Source: Candidatus Eiseniibacteriota bacterium (GTDB lineage: Bacteria > Joyebacterota > Joyebacteria > Joyebacterales > Joyebacteraceae). From it: a stretch of DNA of 64,000 bases. Positions 48,593 through 57,812 of the stretch are shown in pieces. Numbering within the stretch: position 1 is the first letter of the stretch; each line of letters begins with the position of its first letter. Where the stretch lies: NCBI GenBank assembly GCA_030622115.1, contig JAUXGN010000001.1:62001-126000 (forward strand), given 5' to 3'. The notes beneath the pieces were generated by a model. The model was not told the origin of the DNA, ran no database searches, and saw only the letters and a program-made list of their open reading frames with translations. Made by a program: the position numbers and the translations under genes.

Positions 48593-50469
48593 CCAACGAA
48601 GATCGGTCGCACCGACAGTCGGGCAGCCACATTAAGGGGCTTGTACGGCAGTCCCTTCACCCTCTTCTCGATGGCTGCATTCAGCTGCTCTATGCTCATG
48701 GTCTCCTGATCGCCACCGCGGACTCGCACGGTGAGCGATCCGCTTTCGATCTCGTTGTCTCCAACTACAAGCACGTATGGAATCCAATTGCGCCCGGCGT
48801 CGCGGATCTTCTTGCCCACGCTCATGTCGCGGTCGTCGAAATCGGCGCGATACGGGATTCCAGGGAGCAGTGACTCGCAGAAATCGTTGTGCCGCTCGGC
48901 CACCGGGATGATGCGCACCTGTGTGGGCGCGAGCCAGAGCGGCAGCATGGGAACTTCCTTGTTCTTTATCCTCATGGCCTGCTGTTCGAGGATGGCGCAG
49001 AGGACGCGGTCGATCGCGCCCGATACGGAGGTGTGCATAAGGATCGGATTCTTCTTCTGCCCGTCCTCATCGACGTAGGTGATGTCGAATCGCTCGGTGT
49101 TCTCGACGTCGATCTGCACGGTCGAGAGACAGAATGCCTTCCCCTGCGCGTCAACGAAGTTGAATTCGAGCTTCGCGACGAAGTAGAAGAATCGCTCCTC
49201 CCAAATCTCGCCCAAGATCGGCCTGCCTGCCTGTTCTGCGATCGCGCGCGCGAACCCAGGGTCTTCATCAAGGAAGCCGCGCACGAACCGCACCGCCACT
49301 TCATACTCGATGCCGAAGTCATCCAGGCACTTCTGCGCAAGCTTCATCTGCGCGAGGAATTCCTCACGCGCCGAGGCCTCATCCTTCGCGAGCGTATGAA
49401 GATCCGGCATTGTGAATGTGCGCAGTCGCCTGAGACCGGCCAGCTCGCCGGTCTGCTCACGGCGGAACGAGTAGTGGCTGATCTCGTAGAGGCGGCACGG
49501 GAGCATCCGGTGTGAGAGTTGCATGTCGTGCTGCATCATGTACTGCCCGAAGCACGCCGCGAACCTCAGGAAGAACTCCTTCTGGTCCGAGATCACGACG
49601 TACTGCCTTGCGGGGAATCTATTGAGATAGCTTTTCAGATTAGGATGCTCGTAGTCGTACATGATGGGTGTCTCGACGCGCATGGCGCCGTACTCGTTCG
49701 TGAGCGCGCTCACCTGCTCTTCAGCAAGCCACTTGATGAGCTGGCCCTGCGGGTACCAGCGCATGTTGCCACTGTCGGACGCCGGCTCGTAGTCGACGAG
49801 TTCCAGCCGTCTCATGAGTTCGATATGCGCCGGCGGCTCGGTGACCGCACGGGAGCCCTCGAACTCGTAGTCGCACATCTCCTTCAGACCCGGAGCGCTC
49901 TTCATGTCGAATTCGGCGGCCGGGATATCGCTGCCGTCAGGCGTGAAGATGCGCCAGTCGGACTTGATGTCATCTTCGGTCTTGACCGCTTCGGAGACGT
50001 GCAGATCCCCTTCTTCGCCGGCCTTCTTCTCGCCCGACATAGTAATGGTCTTCGCCAATTCGGAGAGCGGATGGCCCTTGCAGACGATGTCGAAGCCTTT
50101 GTAGAAACCGAACGGCGCTTCGAGCACTTCGAACTCCCCGGTTTCCTCCATGAGTTCGCGGACGCGGGTGAGCAGCTTCGTTGCTACGCGTGGGGATGAG
50201 AGATCGCTCGAGAGGTGGGCGTAGGGGTAGAGCATGACCGTACCAACCGAGAGCCGTTTCGCCTGCTCGATGATGGTCGCGGCCGCCTGTGTGGCGACCG
50301 AGTCGATGTCCTTTTCATCGGCCTTTTCGGAGGCCATGAATGCGACGAGGGACTCGCCGCAGCCGCCCTTCATCCGGGACTCGTCAAGCTCAGCTAGCTT
50401 CGATACGGCCGAGGTCTTCTCTGTGACGTGGTAGCTGAACTTGTCAGCATGAATCAGAAGGATGCGCAT
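48589..50469 (-). CDS. thrS: Threonyl-tRNA synthetase, archaeal-type N-terminal editing domain
   Basis: MRILLIHADKFSYHV..., YPYAHLSSDLSSPRVA, APFGFYKGFDIVCKGHPLSELAKTI, FRREQTGELAGLRRLRTFTMPD; no TGS domain. Confidence 0.92.
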   Translation of the reverse strand: MRILLIHADKFSYHVTEKTSAVSKLAELDESRMKGGCGESLVAFMASEKADEKDIDSVATQAAATIIEQAKRLSVGTVMLYPYAHLSSDLSSPRVATKLLTRVRELMEETGEFEVLEAPFGFYKGFDIVCKGHPLSELAKTITMSGEKKAGEEGDLHVSEAVKTEDDIKSDWRIFTPDGSDIPAAEFDMKSAPGLKEMCDYEFEGSRAVTEPPAHIELMRRLELVDYEPASDSGNMRWYPQGQLIKWLAEEQVSALTNEYGAMRVETPIMYDYEHPNLKSYLNRFPARQYVVISDQKEFFLRFAACFGQYMMQHDMQLSHRMLPCRLYEISHYSFRREQTGELAGLRRLRTFTMPDLHTLAKDEASAREEFLAQMKLAQKCLDDFGIEYEVAVRFVRGFLDEDPGFARAIAEQAGRPILGEIWEERFFYFVAKLEFNFVDAQGKAFCLSTVQIDVENTERFDITYVDEDGQKKNPILMHTSVSGAIDRVLCAILEQQAMRIKNKEVPMLPLWLAPTQVRIIPVAERHNDFCESLLPGIPYRADFDDRDMSVGKKIRDAGRNWIPYVLVVGDNEIESGSLTVRVRGGDQETMSIEQLNAAIEKRVKGLPYKPLNVAARLSVRPIFVG

Positions 50470-50623
50470 GGTTGTCTGTCTTCCTGCGCCCGCCCGCGCG
50501 GCGCGAGAGTCCTGGGTACCGAAATCGCCGATATTGAGAGGTTTGAAGCTATGCTAGCACGGAACAGGGGGTGCGGCAAGCGAAGCGGGGAGTCCAGTGC
50601 GAGAGGGCAATGATGGTGGTACC

Positions 50624-51241
50624 CTAGGAAACAGTTGGTCCTCGCCGTGATATGTGCGCACGCTCGATGGCTCTAACGAGGGTCGGAAGTACTGCGATGT
50701 GGATGGCCATGCCGATCCACCCGGCGCCGAGTGCGCCGAGCGCAAGTACGGGCGTGCGAGCGTTGATGCCGAGAAGTGGAGCCAGCCAGACCACGACCAC
50801 GAGCCAGACGGCGCGTCCGATGACCATCGCCGCGATGAGTGCCAGGAGCGTCGGCGCGTAGCCGATTCCCGTCGCTTCAGCCGGCCGCATCACTCGGGCG
50901 AACCAGGGCCTCAGTAGTCCCACAACCAGCCCGTACGTTCCAAGCTCGAAGATCATCGGCACCATGTAGAAGACCGACGGCCGACCTGTGATGAGCCCGC
51001 TCATGATGGGCGATCCCACTCCAACGATGAAGCCGCTTACCGGGCCGAGGATGAGACCTGCGAGGAAAGCCGGGATGTGCATCGGTAGAAAAATGCGCCC
51101 GCCGAACGGCATCATGTGAAAGACGACGGGCAGCACGACGCCCAGGGCCAGCAGGAGGGCGGTCCCGGTGATTGTAGTTGTCGACATCTTCATCCGGGAT
51201 CCATTCGCCGAGGTCGATACCAGACGATGCGGTTCGATCAT
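50624..51241 (-). CDS. ECF transporter S component
   Basis: About 5-6 hydrophobic segments; HMMPFGGRIFLPMHIPAFLAGLILGPVSGFIVGVGSPIMSGLITGRP. Confidence 0.8.
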   Translation of the reverse strand: MIEPHRLVSTSANGSRMKMSTTTITGTALLLALGVVLPVVFHMMPFGGRIFLPMHIPAFLAGLILGPVSGFIVGVGSPIMSGLITGRPSVFYMVPMIFELGTYGLVVGLLRPWFARVMRPAEATGIGYAPTLLALIAAMVIGRAVWLVVVVWLAPLLGINARTPVLALGALGAGWIGMAIHIAVLPTLVRAIERAHISRRGPTVS

Positions 51242-51711
51242 TGGTCCGCCTCCTCGGCTTCTGCGCTGGATTCGTCCCCAAACTCCTGGACGACGACGCC
51301 GCCGGCGCGAAGGCTGACGACGAGCAACTCATTCTCCGGCATCTCCCAGATCTCAAGCGCAAATGCGTGCTGGTCATCCTCACTGCACTCGTTCTCGATC
51401 CTGTCGAAGATCTCGCGCCTGAGCGAGACCGAGAGAGTGCGGTCGCCCTTCGTCGCTTCGACGGCCATCTTCCGCTCTGCGGCGACCTCCATCCCGCCGT
51501 TTCCCGTGGTGCACGGGGTCGACAACTGAATGCCGTCCGCGAGGCAGGAGTAAGGTGGCTTCCTGCCGGTGAGGACACGGATCTTGATCGTGAAAGGCTC
51601 GTCTCCGAACTCCCGGACGATGACCCCGCCGATGCGGAGGCCTATGACAAGGAAAGGGCCGAGATGTGTGTGGAACTCCGCGGCTCTGATGAGTTCTTCA
51701 GGGATCTGCAC
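51238..51711 (-). CDS. FmdE-like (COG2191-type) protein with duplicated C-terminal segment
   Basis: AAEFHTHLGPFLVIGLRIG, TGRKPPYSCLADGIQLSTPCTTGNG; ATGA overlap with the ECF S gene. Confidence 0.75.
   Translation of the reverse strand: MQIPEELIRAAEFHTHLGPFLVIGLRIGGVIVREFGDEPFTIKIRVLTGRKPPYSCLADGIQLSTPCTTGNGGMEVAAERKMAVEATKGDRTLSVSLRREIFDRIENECSEDDQHAFALEIWEMPENELLVVSLRAGGVVVQEFGDESSAEAEEADQ
51274..51324 (-). repeat. In-frame partial duplication within the FmdE-like gene (partner copy at 51601-51651)
   Basis: 51-bp alignment with 39 identical bases by hand; encodes SLRAGGVVVQEFGDE versus GLRIGGVIVREFGDE. Confidence 0.75.
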
Positions 51712-51834
51712 GGCAATGTCTCCGGTTGGGCTGTGATCTCGCTACCGGGGCATTATACACGGGGACACTGGAGGTCTCTACTCGCTTCTTGCCGCCCGGC
51801 TTGGAGGAGGCTCATCTTTCGCCATCCCCGTCAC

Positions 51835-54756
51835 CTAGCGGACCAGGAGAATTCTCCGGGTACTCCTGTGCTCCCCCACATGAAGTCTGAGAAGGTAGAC
51901 TCCAGAGGACACCTGCAACCCGTGCGTGCCGGTTCCGTCCCAGGTTACCTCATGCCGCCCACGACTCGGCGACCCGCGCACCAGCATTTTTACAAGCTGC
52001 CCTCGCACGTTGTAGACACCGATGCTCAGCGGTTCTCCGCGGCCCGGGCCGTCGAACCGTACACGCACCTCGTCCGTGAAAGGATTTGGGCGTGGCGGGT
52101 AGAGTGTCACCAGGAGTTCTCCGCCAGTTGTGGCGCTCACCGCAGAGCCGACCACGACCTCCTCGCTTCCTCCTGTCAGGACGGCTCTCAGCTCGTACCA
52201 GAACGTCGTCGCCGGCCAGACAGTCGCGTCTTCGTAGACGCCGGGCAACGCCGGTGGGATCGGTGTATCGTTCACCTTGGCGAACGGACCCGCCTCCGAC
52301 GTGCCGCGGTAGATCTCGAAGCCCTTAACCCCGTTCAGCGACTCGATCGTCCAGCGAAGGACGACGGATTCCGAGGACGTTGCCGTGGCGAAGAAGCAGT
52401 CGTCCACCGGCGAGACGCCGCATCCGCCGGGGCCATGCGCTCCGATGAGTTCGCCCCACTCGTTGTTCTCGGGCAGGCACGGCGAGTTGTTGTGAAGAGT
52501 GGCTTCGCCCAGGCAGAAGAGCGGGTCCTCGAACATGTTGTCGTAGTAGTCCCCGCAGAGGCCGTCGCCACCCGCATTGCCGAAGATGCACGAGTGTGTG
52601 ATTGTAGGCTCGCTCGTCCCCGCACAGACGACCGCGCTGCCGCTCGTGCTCATTGCTATGATGGTCTGTGTGAGGCTCGGCGAGGAGTTCAAGCAGTACA
52701 GCCCGCCCCCGGTGATCCCATGATTGCCGATGAAAGTGACATTCACAAAGACAGGGTTCGAACTCCAGGTGCAGGAGACGCCGCCGCCGGTGCGGCCGTC
52801 ATTGTGGCTGAATGTGACGTTTGTCAGAACCGGCGAGGAGCCGGAGCCGATGCTGGCCGCACCGCCCCAGAGGTCCGCGTGGTTCGACTCGAATGTGACG
52901 TTTGTGAGGTGCCCGCCGCAGTTCTCCCCTGCCACAAAGCCCCCACCCGACAGGGCGCTGTTGCCTTCGAAAAGGACATCCATCAAGACCGGAAAGCAGT
53001 CGTGCCGGCAGTCCATACCACCGCCGTCATAGGCGCTGTTGCCGATGAAGGAGACGTGTCTGAAGATGGGCGACGCGCCCAAGGTACAGTACACGCCTCC
53101 GCCGTATGACTCTGCGGCGTTCTCAATGAACACGAGATCGGTAAGGATGGGTGATGAGGCGTTGCAGTAGATGCCCCCTCCCTGCGCGGCCTCGTAGAGG
53201 GCGTCGGAGGCGTAGCCGTTCGTGATCGTAAAGCCGTCGATGACGGAGGTGGAGTCCTCTCCAGAGACAAAGTGAAAAGCCCGGCCCTGGTCCTCACAGT
53301 CGATGGTTGTCGACTCGGCCCCGCCGGTTCCCCTGAGCGTCATGTTGATCCCGCCGAAGTCGAGATCACGGTTCTCGGAACCAACGTACGTGCCGGGTGC
53401 GACGAGGACCGTGTCCGCCTCGGTTGTGGCGTCGATCCCTTCCCGTATCGTATCGAACGGGTAGGCCTCCGAGCCGTCCTCGATGCCGGAGCTGTTCGCG
53501 CAGTCGACGTACCACGTCGTGAGCGGGCCGCATCCCTGCCCATGCGCTCCGACGAGAACACCCCAAGGGTTGTTGGTAGGAAGGCAGGGTGACTCGGCGT
53601 GGAGGGTGTAGTCACCGCTTCCCGCTCCGCAGAAGAGCGGACTCTGGAACATATTGTCGTGGTAGTCCCCACAGAGGCTGTCGCCACCCGCATTGCCGAA
53701 GATACAGCACTGTGTGATCAAAGGGGCGCCGGACCCGTAGCAGGAGAGTCCCGGTCCACCTTCGGTGAACGCGATGATTGTTCGCTGGATGATGGGAGAC
53801 GAGTCGCTCTCGCGGATAGCCGGACTGGCGTTGCCCACGAAGGAGCAGTTCGTGATCTCGGCGTGTTCAGTCTCAAGGCGCAGGGCCTCGCTTGAATTGC
53901 CCGAGAAGGTGCAGTCTGTGAACACTGGATCTGTGGGATACGAACTACAGCACCAGACAGCCCCTGCAATACCACCCGACCAGTTGCCTGAGAAGACGCA
54001 GCTCGAAAACGAACTCGAGCAGCAAGAGTAAAACGCTCCCACATCGCGGCCGGCTCCGTTGTTCAGGAATAGGCAGTCAGTGATCGTTCCCTGTTCGATG
54101 TAGAGCCCACCGCAGTCCACGTGGGCTTGGTTGCTCTCGAACGTGCAGCCGGAGACCGTCGCAACGCCCTCGATGCGGGCTCCGCCGCCCTCGGGCGCCA
54201 CGACCCAGATGAGGCCCTGTGTGCTCCATGTGGCGTTGTTCGAGAAGACGCAGTCCGTGATTGTTGCGGAGCTATTGCAGAAGAGCCCGCCGCCCTTTGC
54301 GACGTAGGATTGCGCGTAGTTGCCGGTGAATGTGCAGCGGACGATTGTCGGCGACACCGACCACTCGCAGAACATCCCTCCCCCCCGCGCTGTGTTCTCG
54401 CCCGGGATTACGACCCGGCCGTTCGCGAGTGTGAAGCCGACGATTGTGACTGTGGTGTTGGCGCCACCCACGCAGTGAAGCACGCGGCCAAGCGCCTCCG
54501 CGTCGACAATCACGCAGTCCGCAAAGCCCGTCTCGCTGGTGAGACATATCCCGGGAGCTATTTCGATGTCGTGCTCGTAGTACGTGCCGCACGATACGAG
54601 CACCGTGTCGCCTTCACTGGCCGCATTGACTCCATCTTGTATCGTCAGGTAGTCGCCACCTCCCGCGTGGTCGACGTAGATGACATCGGCCGTTGCAGCG
54701 AGTGAAAGCAGGATGAGCACGAGGAAGGTAGCGGCAGGAGCAGCTTGCCGTTTCAT
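51835..54756 (-). CDS. Large secreted right-handed beta-helix protein with T9SS-like C-terminal domain
   Basis: Signal peptide; two pectate-lyase-like modules; C-term YPPRPNPFTDEVRVRF...SSGVYLLRLHVGEHRSTRRILLVR. Confidence 0.87.
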   Translation of the reverse strand: MKRQAAPAATFLVLILLSLAATADVIYVDHAGGGDYLTIQDGVNAASEGDTVLVSCGTYYEHDIEIAPGICLTSETGFADCVIVDAEALGRVLHCVGGANTTVTIVGFTLANGRVVIPGENTARGGGMFCEWSVSPTIVRCTFTGNYAQSYVAKGGGLFCNSSATITDCVFSNNATWSTQGLIWVVAPEGGGARIEGVATVSGCTFESNQAHVDCGGLYIEQGTITDCLFLNNGAGRDVGAFYSCCSSSFSSCVFSGNWSGGIAGAVWCCSSYPTDPVFTDCTFSGNSSEALRLETEHAEITNCSFVGNASPAIRESDSSPIIQRTIIAFTEGGPGLSCYGSGAPLITQCCIFGNAGGDSLCGDYHDNMFQSPLFCGAGSGDYTLHAESPCLPTNNPWGVLVGAHGQGCGPLTTWYVDCANSSGIEDGSEAYPFDTIREGIDATTEADTVLVAPGTYVGSENRDLDFGGINMTLRGTGGAESTTIDCEDQGRAFHFVSGEDSTSVIDGFTITNGYASDALYEAAQGGGIYCNASSPILTDLVFIENAAESYGGGVYCTLGASPIFRHVSFIGNSAYDGGGMDCRHDCFPVLMDVLFEGNSALSGGGFVAGENCGGHLTNVTFESNHADLWGGAASIGSGSSPVLTNVTFSHNDGRTGGGVSCTWSSNPVFVNVTFIGNHGITGGGLYCLNSSPSLTQTIIAMSTSGSAVVCAGTSEPTITHSCIFGNAGGDGLCGDYYDNMFEDPLFCLGEATLHNNSPCLPENNEWGELIGAHGPGGCGVSPVDDCFFATATSSESVVLRWTIESLNGVKGFEIYRGTSEAGPFAKVNDTPIPPALPGVYEDATVWPATTFWYELRAVLTGGSEEVVVGSAVSATTGGELLVTLYPPRPNPFTDEVRVRFDGPGRGEPLSIGVYNVRGQLVKMLVRGSPSRGRHEVTWDGTGTHGLQVSSGVYLLRLHVGEHRSTRRILLVR

Positions 54757-54962
54757 CGTTTTCCCCCTTGTGGAGCGCGTTCGCGATGGAGGAGCGCGGT
54801 GGCAGGCAAAGTAGCACTGACTCTGGAGAGGGGACTCTACAGATGAATGCCCCTGCCTGTTGATCGTTACATGACAAGTTTACTCCTGTAGGAGCACACC
54901 GTCAATATGCTTGGAGGAACCGACATGTCCATTGCATTGAAGCTTGCTTCGTGCGGGCCAGA

Positions 54963-54985
54963 ATCACCCGGGCCCCGCGGGTGAT
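54963..54985. repeat. 8-bp perfect inverted repeat upstream of hypF
   Basis: ATCACCCG-ggccccg-CGGGTGAT. Confidence 0.7.
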
Positions 54986-55101
54986 GGCTTGCGGGCACGG
55001 TTGGGGAGGGGTACTATCGTAGGTGTTCGAGCATCTTGGGCGGCCCGCGGCAGCGTCAGGGGCCGTTCTTGTCATGAGTGGCCGCACAGAGGGGCGTGGG
55101 C

Positions 55102-57525
55102 ATGACGCACGCAGACATCATGGGTGCGAGGATCACTGTTCGGGGTGTGGTGCAGGGCGTCGGTTTCCGACCGTTCATCTACCGTATCGCCCACGAGCAT
55201 CACATCACAGGATGGGTGGTGAACTCGACCGTCGGCGTCATCATCGAGTGTGACGGCACAGAAGGTGACGTCCGCGAATTCGAGCGCGCCATCACGGCCG
55301 AGGCTCCGACTCTGGCGCGCGTCGACGCCATGGAGCGGATATCGATCGAGCCACAGGGATTCGAGCGTTTCGAGATCCGCCCGAGCGAGGCCGACGAGCG
55401 GGAAGTGACACTCATCTGCCCTGACGTTGCCGTCTGCGCCGATTGCCTGCGCGAGTTCCTCGATCCGTCCGACCGGCGGCATCATTACCCCTTCATCAAC
55501 TGCACGAACTGCGGCCCCAGGTTCTCTATCATAGAGGAGACACCGTACGATCGCCCGAAGACCACGATGCGCGCGTTCACGATGTGTCCGGAGTGTCAAC
55601 GCGAGTACGAGGATCCGCTCGACAGGCGATTCCACGCGCAGCCGAACGCGTGTCGGGTCTGCGGTCCGGCGCTTGAGCTTGTGATGCCGACGCCCGCGGA
55701 CAGCGGCACGGCGGAACTCATCACCGGCCGCAGCTACCTCCGGATACCGAAGGACATCGCGGCGAGCGTGAAGGATGACCCTGCTGCCGGCGCCAGATGG
55801 CTGCTCAGACACGGAGGCATCATAGGTGTCAGAGGTCTCGGCGGGTTCCACATCGCTGCTGCCGCGTCGCTCGACGTGACGGTGCGCGCGCTCAGGGAAA
55901 AGAAGAACCGTCCCGCGAAGCCGTTCGCCATCATGTGTCGTTCGATCGAGGTTGCTCGCCGGCTCGTCCACATGGATCCGATTGAAGAGCGTGTGCTGAC
56001 CAGTCCGTGGAGCCCCATCGTGCTTCTCAAGAAGAGGGGCAGTGTGGGGGGCATCTCGGCGCTGGTCGCGCCGAACAACGCCTACCTTGGAGTTATGCTT
56101 CCGTACGCGCCGCTTCATCACCTGCTCTTCGACGATGAGCAGGAAGTGCTCATCATGACGAGCGCGAATGTGTCCGGCGAGCCGATCGTGGCTGATCTGG
56201 AGACCGCGACTAACAGGCTCACAGGCATCACGCGCACACACCTGACCCACAATCGCGACATAGTCAATCGGAATGACGACTCCGTGGTCTTTGTTGAAGT
56301 CGGTCGCGTGCTCATGTCCAGGCGGTCTCGCGGCTATGCGCCGTATCCGATCGATCTCGAAAACGTCTCCGCTTCAGCTGGAAGCGGGCCGGCGCCCGAA
56401 TCAACGCCCACGGTCCTGGCGTGCGGTACGGAGCTCAAGAATACGTTCACCCTTCTCGATGGAAGTCGCGCGTACGTGAGCCAGCACATCGGCGACATGG
56501 AGAATCAGCCGACGCTCGAGTTCTACGAGGAGATGCTCGAGCGGTTTCTCAAATGGTTCCGGGTGGAGCCCGGGATCGTGGCTCATGATCTTCATCCCGA
56601 CTATCTGGCAACGAGATTCGCCAAGCGCTATGTGGAGGAGGCCGACAGCCACGTGCGCCTCATCGGAGTGCAACACCATCACGCGCACATCGTGTCGGTG
56701 ATGGCGGAGAACGGAGTCACCGACGCCGTGATCGGTCTTGCCCTCGACGGAACCGGATACGGCACGGACGGGGCGATCTGGGGCTGCGAGTTTCTCGTAG
56801 CCGACAGGAGCGACTTCGAGCGCGCGGGTCATCTCAAGTACACGCCGCTCCCCGGCGGCGACTCGGCGATCCGTCACCCGTACCGCGTGGCGCTTGCGCA
56901 CCTCCACGCTGCAGGTGAGAGCAACCTGTCCGGCGTCGGGCGACGGCTCTTCCCTGAGATCGATGTTGGTGAACTCGATCTCGTCGTTCAGCAGATCGAG
57001 AGGAACCTGAACTGCATCGCGACATCGAGTGCGGGGCGCCTCTTCGACGCCGTCTCAGCAATCCTCGGTGTCTGCCACGAGATAAGCTATGAGGCGCAGG
57101 CCGCGATCGAACTCGAGTCGCTGATCAATCGAGATGATGATGGGGCGAGTGAGCCACACTACCCCTACGCACTCGTCGACTCCGAGAGGGGATTCGTGGT
57201 CGACGCGGGGCCGACGGTGCTGGCGGTCCTGGCCGATATGCTTGCGGGAACTCCGCGAGAGGTTGTGGCTAGGGCATTTCACAACACCGTCGTGCGGTTT
57301 GCAGCCGACGCCTGCGGCGTAGTGGCGCGGGCAACGGGCATTGGTACCGTGGCGCTCTCAGGCGGAGTCTTCCAGAATCGCTATCTCCTGACGAAACTCG
57401 TCTCGTTGCTCGAAACCGGGGGGTTCAGAGTGCTTCTCAATAGAGAAGTCCCGGCGAATGATGGTGGTGTCTCCTTGGGACAGGCAGTCGTTGCTGGCGA
57501 GCGGGCGGCGCGAGGCTTAGAATAG
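55102..57525 (+). CDS. hypF: Carbamoyltransferase HypF
   Basis: Acylphosphatase domain (VRGVVQGVGFRPFIYRIA), double zinc fingers (CADC..CTNCGPRFS..CPEC..CRVCGP), YrdC and Kae1-like domains (VQHHHAHIVS, ALDGTGYGTDGAIWG, SGGVFQN). Confidence 0.96.
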   Translation: MTHADIMGARITVRGVVQGVGFRPFIYRIAHEHHITGWVVNSTVGVIIECDGTEGDVREFERAITAEAPTLARVDAMERISIEPQGFERFEIRPSEADEREVTLICPDVAVCADCLREFLDPSDRRHHYPFINCTNCGPRFSIIEETPYDRPKTTMRAFTMCPECQREYEDPLDRRFHAQPNACRVCGPALELVMPTPADSGTAELITGRSYLRIPKDIAASVKDDPAAGARWLLRHGGIIGVRGLGGFHIAAAASLDVTVRALREKKNRPAKPFAIMCRSIEVARRLVHMDPIEERVLTSPWSPIVLLKKRGSVGGISALVAPNNAYLGVMLPYAPLHHLLFDDEQEVLIMTSANVSGEPIVADLETATNRLTGITRTHLTHNRDIVNRNDDSVVFVEVGRVLMSRRSRGYAPYPIDLENVSASAGSGPAPESTPTVLACGTELKNTFTLLDGSRAYVSQHIGDMENQPTLEFYEEMLERFLKWFRVEPGIVAHDLHPDYLATRFAKRYVEEADSHVRLIGVQHHHAHIVSVMAENGVTDAVIGLALDGTGYGTDGAIWGCEFLVADRSDFERAGHLKYTPLPGGDSAIRHPYRVALAHLHAAGESNLSGVGRRLFPEIDVGELDLVVQQIERNLNCIATSSAGRLFDAVSAILGVCHEISYEAQAAIELESLINRDDDGASEPHYPYALVDSERGFVVDAGPTVLAVLADMLAGTPREVVARAFHNTVVRFAADACGVVARATGIGTVALSGGVFQNRYLLTKLVSLLETGGFRVLLNREVPANDGGVSLGQAVVAGERAARGLE

Positions 57526-57563
57526 AGCGTTGCGGGAACTGTGTTCCGGAAGGCGGAGGAATC

Positions 57564-57812
57564 ATGTGTCTGGCAGTACCGGGCAGGGTCATGTCGATAA
57601 AGCGTGACATTGCGAAGGTCGACTTCGGAGGAATCTCGCAGGAGGCGAACCTGACGCTCGTTCCTGAGGCAAAGGTCGGGGACTACGTTCTTGTCCACGC
57701 GGGTTTCGCGATCCAGCGGCTCGACGAGGCGGAGGCTGAGGAGACGTTGCGGCTCTTCCAGGAGTTGGCAGAGGCCGCGGACAGGGAAGAGCGCGAGAGG
57801 CGTAGGAGATGA
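57564..57812 (+). CDS. hypC: HypC/HybG/HupF hydrogenase maturation chaperone
   Basis: MCLAVPGRVMSI; VGDYVLVHAGFAIQRLDEAEAEETLRLF. Confidence 0.95.
   Translation: MCLAVPGRVMSIKRDIAKVDFGGISQEANLTLVPEAKVGDYVLVHAGFAIQRLDEAEAEETLRLFQELAEAADREERERRRR

Noticed and set aside
51178-53109. 643-aa plus-strand ORF
   Set aside because: Antisense to the FmdE-like and beta-helix genes, composition Arg/Ala-rich without domain signs; GC-driven shadow ORF.
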